A DNA stretch of 64,000 nucleotides, taken from NCBI GenBank assembly GCA_039707465.1, contig CM077645.1, positions 165,782,003 through 165,846,002 of the forward strand, in the 5' to 3' direction. Under the pieces are notes generated by a model. The model did not search any database. It worked only from the letters and a program-made list of their open reading frames with translations, and was not told where the DNA came from. How positions within the stretch are numbered: the first letter of the stretch is position 1; each line of letters begins with the position of its first letter. Position numbers and translations under genes: made by a program. The stretch is from Rhabdophis nuchalis (taxonomy: Eukaryota; Chordata; Lepidosauria; Squamata; Natricidae). Shown here piece after piece: positions 33,204 to 43,340 of this stretch.

Positions 33204-34064
33204 TAATTATCAGGAGAAAGCTGCTGAATTTAAAAGCTATTAAAACATCAATCCAACCTTCTTTGCTAATCAAATGGTTAATGGAATGAATTGAATGAAT
33301 TGGCTTTGATAATCTAAATTTAATTTCAATGAAACCTAAATTATACCATTTCTAGATTTATAGTTTCTGAATTGGGATCACCAATGCTTAATATGGTTCT
33401 CCATACAAGATCAACAAATGCTCATATGAAGTATCTAGCTATTTTTCAGTCCTGTTAATTAAAATTACTGAGCTTTTGCCTGTTTGCAAAGTTGAAATGT
33501 TAATTATTTTTCTTTCTCATCTCAGTTCCTTATATTTCATTTTGCAGATCTTGCTTTTCTGCCTGCCCCTCTGTTTGATTTTCAGTGCACATCTGCTCAA
33601 GGGTGTCCCTGAAGGACAATATTATTCTTATACATAAACATTCTGGGTATTCACTGCCTTAGAGGTATTTACTAGGCTTAGAAGTTATTCTTTGATTTCA
33701 TTGTAGGAAGAAAGCAGCATTAGTCTATGATAGCCAAAAAAATCAGAGGGAGTTTGATAGCATCGTTTAGATTAATACATTTCATTTAAAAGCATAAGTT
33801 TTTCTGTGCTATAGCCTATTTCATCCAAAGCACGCAATGGCTAAACTGATGTAAGATTTAAATAGGGATAAACCTGATGAAGTGTGTTATAGCTCATAAA
33901 AGTGTATGTCTTTGACTAAAAATTGTTATTCTGAAAAGGTGCTACCTTCTTCTGATCTTTACATTCAGGAAGCGTGAATTGGACTCAATATGTCACATTG
34001 AGCTAATGACCTGGTGCTCTAATGTCACAGTAGTTCTTCCAAACTGAGAACTAGACAACCAACT
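33204..34064. other. Stretch without a recognised feature
   Basis: AT-rich; nothing recognised. Confidence 0.5.
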
Positions 34065-34150
34065 GGAGAGAATGAACAATGGAGAATTACAGTAGAATCA
34101 GAGCCCTGGAGAGAATGAACAATGGAGAATTACAGTAGAATCAGAGCCCT
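34065..34150. repeat. Exact 43-bp tandem duplication
   Basis: Units 34065-34107 and 34108-34150 are identical (GGAGAGAATGAACAATGG to AGAATCAGAGCCCT). No divergence was seen, so the event is recent. Confidence 0.95.
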
Positions 34151-34231
34151 GATCCATTACAAATGCTTAGAAAGGGGCATTTATGCAATTAACTGTCAAG
34201 GGATACATATTGAGTACAAACTGTCTCATAC

Positions 34232-34377
34232 CAGAGGTGGGTTTCTGCCAGTTCACCCCAGATCAGGTGAACAAATAGTTGTGGCAGAGGGAGACTCCGC
34301 CCACCTGCCCAGACACTTCTGCACATGCGAACACGCATGAGTGAACTGGTAGTAAAATAAATTGAAACCCACCACTG
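34232..34377. mobile_element. hAT-like MITE, 146 bp
   Basis: The terminal inverted repeats are CAGAGGTGGGTTTC and GAAACCCACCACTG. The flanking 8-mers TCTCATAC and ATTCCTAC match at only 5 positions, so the duplication is weak. Fragments of the family lie at 3330-3420 and near 38710. Confidence 0.75.
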
Positions 34378-34379
34378 AT

Positions 34380-35085
34380 TCCTACATGTACTATAGGTGA
34401 GGTGTAATACACCCCAACAAGTATTTGTTTATGCTACCACGGCTAACAATGAAAGTTATGGTATGATAATCTAATTAAGCATTTGTAAGATTAGAAGAAG
34501 ACAGCAGGTAAAATTATAAAATACCTATGTATTTAATATCTCTTTTTTAAAAAGCTTCCTAAAATTTTAAAATATACACCGGTGTGATATGTATGTATGT
34601 GTAATTTACCTTTTTTTTGAAAGTCACAAGTTTCTTTAGTTTTGGAGGCAAAACACTACAGTTTCAATCAAAGCTGCAAAAGAGTAGTAAAAACTGGCTG
34701 CCTGCAGGAAATCTAACATTTACTTATTGCTCTAAAATAAGCAACACATTTAAGCCAAACGTTGTCATCCTCTGAATGTTGAACTGAGAATCGTAGTTGC
34801 AGTTTCAGCAATCGGGATTACTTCTTCCTTCTTGATGTCTTTACAAAGATCTATACTGAAAATAAAATATTGCTGGGATAGTTAGATTGGGGCCTCTTTT
34901 CAGGTTGGACAGTTGATATTGATTTTCATGTACATTGTTATTCAGACCGGCTTCTGTAAGTGCTTAACAACTCAGTTCATTGAAGGTTTCTTTCTTTCTT
35001 TATGTAACAAATTTGTATAGAAACTCATCTCATATGAAAGCATCTCTATATTAAGAAGTAAAATGTAAAAAAGAAAAAAAATATG
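34380..35085. other. Stretch without a recognised feature
   Basis: AT-rich; nothing recognised. Confidence 0.5.
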
Positions 35086-35099
35086 AGGGTAGAGGTCGG

Positions 35100-35358
35100 T
35101 TCTCCAAGCCTGTTGGTTGGTTGGCAAACATTTTATTACTAGGCTACGTAATATCTTCAGCAGAATTTAGGGAATGTCACTGTTGGTGTTCTTCTGTTTA
35201 TAAAGGCTTCATGTGGTCTTGTGATGGGGGAGGAGTTTACATCACAGGTGGGTCTTGTGAGAAGACCCATCACAAGATCCATCTGATGGATCTTCATCTG
35301 ATGTGATACTCCCATCACAAGACCTACTGAGCACACAAAGCCTTACAGGCTTGGAGAA
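35100..35358 (-). mobile_element. Palindromic repeat with a PLE-like 3' end
   Basis: The perfect 14-bp inverted ends TTCTCCAAGCCTGT (35100-35113) and ACAGGCTTGGAGAA (35345-35358) extend outward with mismatches. Inside, CTTGTGATGGG and CCCATCACAAG recur in both orientations. On the minus strand CTGAAGATATTACGTAGCC and GTAATAAAATGTTTGCC parallel the end of PLE copy C near 9590. The family assignment is tentative. Confidence 0.45.
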
Positions 35359-35374
35359 TGTACCTCCACTTTCA

Positions 35375-37578
35375 TTCTACACATGAGCTACAGATATTTG
35401 CTACTATTGCTGAAAAAAAATATTTTATAGACTGGAACCCAACCTACCTTGAGTATCTTTTCTTTTTCTCCATTCTGCTAATAAAATGCATGGAAGATGG
35501 TGCTGCAGTTGTTAAAAACATACAGAAACCCTGTGACAGGTTTTGATATTCTAAAGTGCTGAGCTGTCATAATACAATAAAATTTCGTTGATATTTACAT
35601 TGTACTGGCTCCTAGAGGCAGCAAATCACCCTAAAATTGCTTAGGTTGGGATGATTGATCCCTCCTTCCAAATATGACATTAAAAAAAAGAATTAGCCGT
35701 TGGGATGCTGATCAAGAAGAAACTGTGAAGTTTTGCTTGCTCTAAGAAGCAAAGCAACATTGGAAAAGAAAGTATCAAAGTATTGAGGTGAAAGATAGGA
35801 TGAAAGTTCAAATCAAGACTAAAAATTCAGAGTTTCTAATTTTTCTATTGTTTTACTAAGTTAATGAACTGTGTCATTTCAAGAGTTAACATTTTTTTTA
35901 AAAAAGTAAAAATTAATTTCCTTACCGTCCCACTATTGTAGGTTTTTCTGCAAAACCGTGATGAAGCTTTTCAGTTAGATACTACATTTATTTAATAATA
36001 TAGCCTTTATTATCATTATACAAAATAAATACAACAAAATTGGTTGAGAAAACCAGCTGTGGCAATGGCTCTTACCTCTCTTCTTAAATAATAGCATGTT
36101 ACCTGGTTTGACTTGGGAGAATAAAAGAAGAAATAAAGACAAGGAATCATGAAGACGTTTGATTCAGTCCTGCTCCAAAATTTGTTGAAGCTCTCAAGAG
36201 TTGTGTATATGGCTGTTTTTGTTCCTGTACCATATTCTCAGGTTAATTGAAAACTTCTTTTGAATTTATCAAGTGATGTTTTTAAGGGGAGGTCATTCAT
36301 TGTTGGAGATAATAAAGAATTCTTCTGCCAATTTTATTGTTTTTCACTAACATCTTTCCATCATTCCGAAGCCTCCTTGTCTATACTTCACAACCTGAAA
36401 AAAAAAGAGACCAAGATAAATCATTTCTATAGAATACCTTTCCTTGGAAGCCTTGTGAAGTGTGAAAAGGCAGGGAAGATACAAATTGCTAAAGAAGTAA
36501 TACTATAATAGAACTCACACAAACATCCATTGGGCATCTGATAAGTGCAGTCCAGTGATGAAAATTTCCCTGAATATCTCCCTTTAAAGAGATTTCAGAA
36601 ACAAATGCATGTTCATTTATAAAACAGCAATAAAAATCATGATGAAAATGCAGCACAAACTTGATTTATCTAAGCATCCGTGGATGTGACCATGCATGTA
36701 TAGACATTTTTGACCCACGCTTTGATTGGGGGGGGGGGGGGAGGACTTCAGAATGGATTTAGAAGAGAGTGAAAAATTAACCTTTTAAAAAGGAGTCAAG
36801 ATAAAATTCACATAAGGAATAGCCTACTTTATTTCTTCTGTGCATCTGCTTTAAGTGAGCTCCTGTTGACAGCAGGAAACCATTGCTGCAACTTCTGTTT
36901 CTTTCCATTTTTTCCCTATGATACTTTTCTTAAGACAAGAAAGTCTCCTGTTTCTAACTTAGTAGCTTCGGATACAGACTGCTGACTCACGCTGGGCTTT
37001 CTTTTTAAATCTGCCATCTCCTCATCTTTGTCAGATGATGCCACAGCATTCTATTTACTCAATGTTGTAGTGAACTGACTTCACTGGTTTCCTCAAGCAG
37101 GGGTCACATGACCCTTCTTCCACAGTCCCTGCTCTTGTATTCTCCTGTAATGTAGAGGTGAAGTCTATTTGGTCACAACCAATCCTCGCTAGGAATTTCA
37201 TTTCACTACCTTTATGCCCCATTACCTTTCTTGCTTAATTATTCATTAGCTTTATATACCACCTTTTCCTTTTTTAAAGGTGATGTACATAATGTTCCAT
37301 CCTCTCATTTTTCCCTTAAAAAGCATCTGAGGTGGGCTGGGTTGAAAGAGTGCCACTAGTCCAAAATTAGCTGGATTCCTTATCTAAGACTGGGCTAGAA
37401 TTTAGAACATACATTAGGATGTGAAGTAAGCTGCCACACAACTTTATAGTAGGTGTTTCCCCACTATCCAAAAAGAATTTTAGCTTCTGCTAAAATTATT
37501 TGGGGGGGGGATATTTAAAATCAGAAGCTTAACTTCAAAAGTAGCCATGGTTATTTGTTGCTGACTGTCCATTCAGTG
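35375..37578. other. Stretch without a recognised feature
   Basis: AT-rich with a 14-base G run at 36728-36741. The short frames show no domain. Confidence 0.5.
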
Positions 37579-37756
37579 GTTTAAAGCAGGGGTCCCCAAC
37601 CCCCGGTCCGCGGACCGATGCCGGTCCGCGGCTTCATAGGAACCAGGCTGCAGGGCCAGCGAGGAGGAGGGAGCAGCCCCCTGGGCAGAGGATGGCCGAG
37701 TGCGTCTCCACCAGCTCCTTCCAATGGCCCAATGCACTTTCCGGGACTTCCTGGAA

Positions 37757-37932
37757 GGGCCGGTATGTCGGCTGGGGAGGTTATCCCGCAGCGGGCGGCC
37801 GAAGGACTCAAGCTGTGGCTACCTTAAGGTGCCGCCAAAGCCATCTGAGCGCCACACGCCCACCTCCCTTCCGGACGGAGCTCGGGTCCTTCGCCTGCCC
37901 GCTGTGGGATAACCTCGGCAGCCAACATGCCG
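37757..37932. repeat. Long imperfect hairpin inside the hAT element
   Basis: GGTATGTCGGCTGGGGAGG, TTATCCCGCAGCGGGC and CGAAGGACTC in the left arm pair with GAGTCCTTCG-like, GCCCGCTGTGGGATAA and CCTCGGCAGCCAACATGCC in the right arm. The paired arms are about 60-75 bp each. Confidence 0.75.
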
Positions 37933-37959
37933 ACTCCTCTGCTGCTTCCCCGGGGGGAG

Positions 37960-38380
37960 GGAGGGAGAGAATGACAGACACACAGAGAGGCAGACTTAGA
38001 GAGACAGAAAGAGAGAGAGGGGGAAACACACACACACACACACATGTATACAGAGTGACAGAGATGGGTGGAGGGAGGAGAGAGACAGATACAGAGAGAG
38101 AGAGACAAAAAACAGAGAAAGAGAAAGAAAGAAAAATAGAAAAAGAAAGATGAATGGAGGGTGGGAGGGAGGGAGGGAGGGAGTGAAGGAAAGAAGGGCG
38201 AGGGGGGAGGAAGGGAGGGGTGAAAGAAGGAAGGAAGAAAAGGAAGGAAAGAAAGAAAGAAAAAGAAAGAGGGAAAAAGGGTAGGAGGGAGGGAAGGAAA
38301 GAAGGGAGGAAGGGGAGGGAGGCAATGGAAGGAAGTAAAGTAAAGTAAAGGAAAGGAAAGGAAAGGAAAGGCAGAAATCT
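37960..38380. repeat. Polypurine GA-rich tract
   Basis: About 400 bp of GGGA, GAAA, GAGA and GGAA units with a short CA run at 38034-38044. It fills the centre of the hAT element. The open frames here are low-complexity translations. Confidence 0.9.
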
Positions 38381-38599
38381 ATTTTCCTATTTCCTTCCAC
38401 CTCAAGCTACTTGTTTGGTTAACCAGGTTAAAGATCTATTTTTCTCCCAGTGGTCATTTCAAAGGAATCACATCCTCTGAGTCATTTCCTGGATTCAAAC
38501 CAGCATCCCAAAGAGTCATGGGCTGCCTTTATATATAACGAGTGCCCATAAATCCATTTTTATCATCTTCAGAAGACCAAAGACCAGCCAGAAATGGAA

Positions 38600-38603
38600 G
38601 GAA

Positions 38604-38653
<50 letters not shown>

Positions 38654-38654
38654 A
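38600..38654. repeat. (GAAA)n microsatellite
   Basis: About 13 GAAA units at the left border of a Tigger-like MITE fragment. Confidence 0.93.
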
Positions 38655-38735
38655 CTTAGGACCACAATTGAGCCCAAAATTTTGGTTGCTAAGCAAGACT
38701 GTTAAGTGAGTTTCACCACATTTTCCAAGTTGGCC
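38655..38735 (-). mobile_element. Fragment of the Tigger-like TIR element
   Basis: It reads TTAGGACCACAATTGAGCCC, TTGGTTGCTAAGCAAGAC and GTTAAGTGAGTTT. This matches, as reverse complement, the right end of the element at 60297-61402. Confidence 0.55.
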
Positions 38736-39010
38736 ACGCCCACTGGGTCACATGACAAAACAAAACAAGCCACACCTTTTGGCTCTCAAAAGAAATTTCA
38801 GTAGTGGTACTGTTGATATTTGGCTCTATTGACTAATAAGTTTGCTCACCACTGCCCTAGATGGCCAAGTGAGCCGACTCCCCCCCCGCGTGCGCATGCG
38901 CTGCCTGTTCCCCCTCCCCCCTCGTCCTCTCGGCCAGCCGGTCCGCAGAATTTTCTTTAAAATGAAACCGGTCCCTGGTGCAAAAAAGATTGGGGACCCC
39001 TGGTTTAAAG

Positions 39011-39963
39011 GATGTCTTGATCTTTCAATCATGTGCTTTTAAAATGAATTATACAATCTCAGAGGTTGTATCTCAAAGCAGTATAATTCTAGAGTCAGCT
39101 GCCATAGCATTGCAACCTTATTTTTTACTTATCGGTTTAATTTTTTTAAGTGAAAGAGATTTTCATAGGGGACTTGAGTTCAAGGAGGAAAATCAAATAT
39201 ATAATATTTTCTTTAGGTTAATCAGAAGCTTAGCATATCATGATTGCTCATTCAATTGCTCAGTTTCAACGTATTTTTTTCCACATCACACTCTTCTCCC
39301 TTTTTTCTGCTGATTTTGCAGATATTACCAAAGTATTGGAAAAGATTATCCAAAATTATAGGAGATTATCAAATATTCTATCAATCCTTAATTGCCACCA
39401 AAAAAAACCCACTTAAAATTCTTGAAATTTTGATTTGTCTTAAAAATTTTCCATTGTTTTTCTTTTCTTTCCCATCTTCTAAAAAAAATGAATATCCTTA
39501 ATTTTACCTTGGGTTAAAAGAGAGAATAGGTGGTAGTAGTATGGATTTGTTTACAGGAAGTATGTCATCACAGAATAAAGATCTCCCACATCTGAAATTA
39601 ATGTATAATTTGATGTATGATAATGTAAAGGCTTTCTGATAGAAAATAGCAATCTACTCATATTTTGAAAGCTATGTTGAAGTGTTGAAGTGGCCTATGT
39701 TCACCTACCATTTCCTCTATCAAAGTCACATTTTTGCTACAAGAAATGTAAAGGAGGACCAAACAAAGGCCAAGATGCTATAGCTTAGTTTTTAAACAGG
39801 TTATATAATGATTGGAGTTCTCATGCACGCTGCAAAGAAATTCTCAAAAACCCTGATTTTGACAGTGAAAATGCTTTCTCTGGATAGAGATAATACTTCG
39901 CAATTTTGCACATTAGTTCCAGATTTGTCTCATTATTCTGACAAGCATCAAAGTTCAAATGAT
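39011..39963. other. Stretch without a recognised feature
   Basis: AT-rich; nothing recognised. Confidence 0.5.
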
Positions 39964-39971
39964 CATCTCTG

Positions 39972-40277
39972 GGTCTAGGACAACTAATCACAGCCAACTC
40001 ACCATAACCAATTCCCATGGCCAACTTGCCACAGGACAATAGTTACACTAACATCAAAGAAATGGTGGAATAGAATTACTGAAGAAAGGATGCAAAACGA
40101 GGGACAAAATGAAATACGGATGACAACAATAAAAATATTTTTGAAATTATTTTAAATAATTAAAATGAATTGTTGAATTGTCCTGTGGCAACTTGATGAA
40201 TGGTGAATTGTCCCACTGTGAGTTGGCCATGGTGAGTTGGCAATAGTGAGCTGGCTGTAGCGAGTTGACATCTTCTG
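39972..40277. mobile_element. TIR MITE, 306 bp, with internal tandem subrepeats
   Basis: The perfect 8-mers CATCTCTG occur at 39964-39971 and 40278-40285. The left arm (39973-40045) and right arm (about 40168-40272) are inverted relative to each other and share CCAACTCACCAT and GGCAACTTG/CAACTTGCCAC blocks. The right arm has four units of about 14 bp built on GTGAGTTGGC. Confidence 0.8.
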
Positions 40278-40289
40278 CATCTCTGAGTA

Positions 40290-41160
40290 TGTTAGTCTCA
40301 TTTCAATCAGCTCTTGATATAGAAGTAGGAATGACAGTAATTTGGGAATAATGCATATCTAATTCTCTTAGGGTTATTATAGTCACTACTACAATGTTCG
40401 CATATAAAAGTTCTCAAGTTTACATAAGTATATCTACCTCCTTCCCCTCATCTCAAGAGAACTACAGTGAAAATTACTTCTTTTCCCATACTCCTTTGCA
40501 GATTGATTAGCATTACCATTACAGAGAATTGCTTTTTAAAAATGCAGAGGGAAAAAAATGTCTGATGTTTTGACTAAATTGTACCATCTTAAAATATTTG
40601 CAATTAAAGAAGACAGTTCTGCTGCCGGCATTTACTGAAATCATAATTCATTTTTTTAATGCTTCTTTAAGTTTCAATGAAAGGAAAATAGAATATGTGT
40701 GTGGAGATAGATACAGGTACATTGCAACAGAAATATTACATCATTATAATAGCAAGTTATGTACACCTTCAGTTATTAGTCATCCACACAGCATATATAA
40801 TATTAGAGTGTTAAAGAAGAGCGATTACAATTGCTTCTTGGAAAATATATTTTGCCGCTTTTGAAAAATAGCCTTGCTAGGAAAATAAAATCACTTTGGG
40901 GGTAGAACTTTCAGGCAAGGCTGAAACTTTATAACAAGCCAACCTTTGATTTTCCATCTTATGATGCAATTGAAATGAAATATGGTAAACATTTTGAAAT
41001 TACTTTTGAAATTTGCATATTCGAGTCACCTTGCTTTCTCAAACAAATATCCAAATGTTAACAAATAGCCGAAGCTGCTACCGAGTTTATGTCCAAATTG
41101 AGCATAATATAACTGGAACTGTGTGATTAGGTACAGAGTCAATAGTGCTATTTTGGCAGT
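40290..41160. other. Stretch without a recognised feature
   Basis: AT-rich; nothing recognised. Confidence 0.5.
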
Positions 41161-41169
41161 ACTCTATAG

Positions 41170-41280
41170 CAACTTTAAGACTTGTGGACTTCAACTCATA
41201 GAATTCCTCAGCCACCTGGCTGAGGAACTCTGGGAGTTGAAGTCCACAAGCATTAAAGTTGTCAATGTTGGAGGCCCCTG
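41170..41280. mobile_element. Palindromic hAT MITE with left end lost
   Basis: It has GACTTGTGGACTTCAACTC in the left arm and GAGTTGAAGTCCACAAG in the right arm and ends GGAGGCCCCTG. The first 18 or so bases of the left terminus are missing. The flanking 8-mers CTCTATAG (41162-41169) and TTCTATAG (41281-41288) match at 7 positions, which places the deletion after insertion. Confidence 0.85.
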
Positions 41281-41343
41281 TTCTATAGCACAAATCAAGG
41301 AACAGACACTGTCCCTAAGTATAGGAATTTTCAATTGCCTGAT

Positions 41344-41581
41344 TATTGTGAACTAAGCCCTGAGGTAAACGAGGAGACAATGTTGCTGCAACTACGGTTT
41401 ATTTAACATTAACACGAACCACCAAACGAACGAACTGACAGCCCTTTTATACTCGGCTGTCAAAACATTTTAACCAATGACAAGCCTCTAAAACTCCTGC
41501 CAGACTGCGGCTGCGTCAGAACCAATCCGCGTTTGTTTTGGACTTGACTGACTTGCTGGCCGTGGTCATGATAACACAACA
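41344..41581 (-). mobile_element. Solo LTR, 238 bp
   Basis: The 5-bp duplications CTGAT lie at 41339-41343 and 41582-41586. The ends TATTGTG and CACAACA are inverted with one mismatch. On the minus strand there are two CCAAT-type boxes (GATTGG, CATTGG), a TATA box in GAGTATAAAAGGGC, and an AATAAA signal 50-60 bases downstream. This is the promoter and polyadenylation layout of an LTR. No internal retroviral or Gypsy sequence adjoins it. A 5-bp duplication fits Ty3/Gypsy or some endogenous retroviruses. Confidence 0.85.
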
Positions 41582-41589
41582 CTGATGTT

Positions 41590-42235
41590 AAAGTAAAATT
41601 CTATACTACAATCTAAATAGCTACATCCTAAGATTATTTTCATATGTCTTACCATCTGCACAGTCTCCTCAAAAATCATCATCAAAACAATTATTGTTCA
41701 GATGTGGGAGCCAGAACTTCCAGTTCTGAGCCAAATCTCACCTAACTGCATTGCTGAAAAGTTTGCTTCTAAGCAAAGTACAGAGGTTTTATTTAAAGAG
41801 AAATTCATCAGGTAAGGGTAGAAGATGGAAAAGGATAATAATCCTTTAAAGACTTGGTAAAAGATAATTCTCATGTTTCTCTATATCACTAGCAGAAAGA
41901 TGTCCTGCAAACTCTTTCTAAATCACTTGGCCTTCCATCTCCTCCTCTCAGTCCACCATATATGTGGATAAAGCTAAAGTTGTATTTATCTGTCCCACTT
42001 TTTTATTAGTATTCTCTCTGTTCACCAACAGGGTTGGTCATGGACACAATCTATGTCCCATCATTTATAATGTGGTTAATATTCAACAACTGCGATCTCA
42101 CCAACTCCTTGTGTGTACTGTAGGCTGGGCTGGTATGCATTCCTTCCCTCTGGTTGCTTGATGCTCCAGTTGCTATACTGGTTTAGGCTATAAACCATGT
42201 GTCAGCATTCCAAGTAATGCACCCATTGAAAACAG
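41590..42235. other. Stretch without a recognised feature
   Basis: Nothing recognised. Confidence 0.5.
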
Positions 42236-42600
42236 AATTCTGAGGCAGGTAGATTTCTCAAAGAACATGTTTATTGGATACATCATATTGGCACAGCTGG
42301 CAAAAACCAACTCTGAAAGTTCCCACAGGTTTTTACCTAATTAAAAGAGTGGAAAAAAAACCCTCCCAGATGTCACCTGTCACATTGTCCAATGAATATA
42401 GCTGATAGGCTGCTCAGTCACGCCTCTCCTCCTTCAACAGCCACCTGTTTTGATGACCTAGGTTCCCACAGGAAAACTATTTGTTTTGGTAGTTTTGGTA
42501 GTCTACTTGCCCCCGTCCCCCTCTCAGGCTTCATGGCAACTATGAGGCAGGTTTGTCTCATAGTTGCCATGGTTCAGCCAGGTTTGCTTCAGAGTTGAAA
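42236..42600 (-). mobile_element. LTR-like stretch
   Basis: On the minus strand it has CATTGGACAATG, a TATA-like TTAGGTAAAAACC and a CCAATAAACATG polyadenylation signal near its end, followed by CTGCCTCAGAATTCTG. The order fits an LTR. Termini and duplication were not resolved. Confidence 0.4.
42532..42571. repeat. Perfect 15-bp hairpin
   Basis: CATGGCAACTATGAG (42532-42546) and CTCATAGTTGCCATG (42557-42571) are exact reverse complements around a 10-base loop. Confidence 0.95.
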
Positions 42601-42604
42601 CCCT

Positions 42605-43307
42605 GGACACCTGGCTTCAACAGATGTATTTGTGCCTGGCATTCTGGAAAGAAACTGGATTTCAACTCGGTACAATGGCTATACTTTGTTGATTCTATTC
42701 CAAGTAAGTACCTTTTTCCACTGTATCTGGATAGGTTTCAGATGACCATTTCCCCCCAGGTTTTATTACTAGGGAGGGAGAAACAATGCTGCAATACCAT
42801 TTTGTTTATCTTATGGAACACCACATACTTCCAGGTAGTGCCAGGCACAAGGTCAAAATTATAATCCATGGTTGCTTATTGCCAGTGCTGCAACAAGCCA
42901 TAGAATAAGTAGAGATATTAATTATTTGTTCATATTTATGCATAGAAAAGAATTACTGAATTCCATCTCTTTATATAGCATTCTTTGCAAGCCTTCCTCC
43001 ATACCTGTGACTATTAAATGAGCTTATGTTTGGAGTTTGGACAGAAATGTAGAATTCCTTCAAAACACAATGAAGTCCATGTGTAAAAAACAGTTGTTCT
43101 ATTCCATGCTGCCAGTTACATGAATAAGCAGCTTCTGCTATAAATTCAAAAACACAACACATATTGCATATTTAAAACTTTGTGGGCAAAACATATATGC
43201 ACACAAGTTGCTTTTTCCAAAAATATCCAAACATACAAGTCAAAAAACCAAAAAAGATTGAAGCAGGATCAGCTCAGCTATCACTGCAACACAATTTATG
43301 CTGCTCT

Positions 43308-43340
<33 letters not shown>

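Larger units (their letters stand above)
37587..39002. mobile_element. hAT element, 1.4 kb, GC-rich left end, perfect duplication
   Basis: The ends are CAGGGGTCCCCAACCCCCGG and GATTGGGGACCCCTG. The 8-mers GTTTAAAG occur at 37579-37586 and 39003-39010. The termini and subterminal CCGGTCCGCGG / CCGGTCCCTGGTGC resemble Zaphod/Tip100-type hAT elements from memory. The interior has no transposase. It consists of a GC-rich left arm (to about 37960), a long purine tract (37960-38380), other repeat pieces and the right arm (about 38860-39002). Confidence 0.9.

Noticed and set aside
37692..38400. Frames of 134-153 codons, Arg/Glu-rich or Ser/Pro/Leu-rich
   Set aside because: They lie in the GC-rich arm and the purine tract of a hAT element and are low-complexity.
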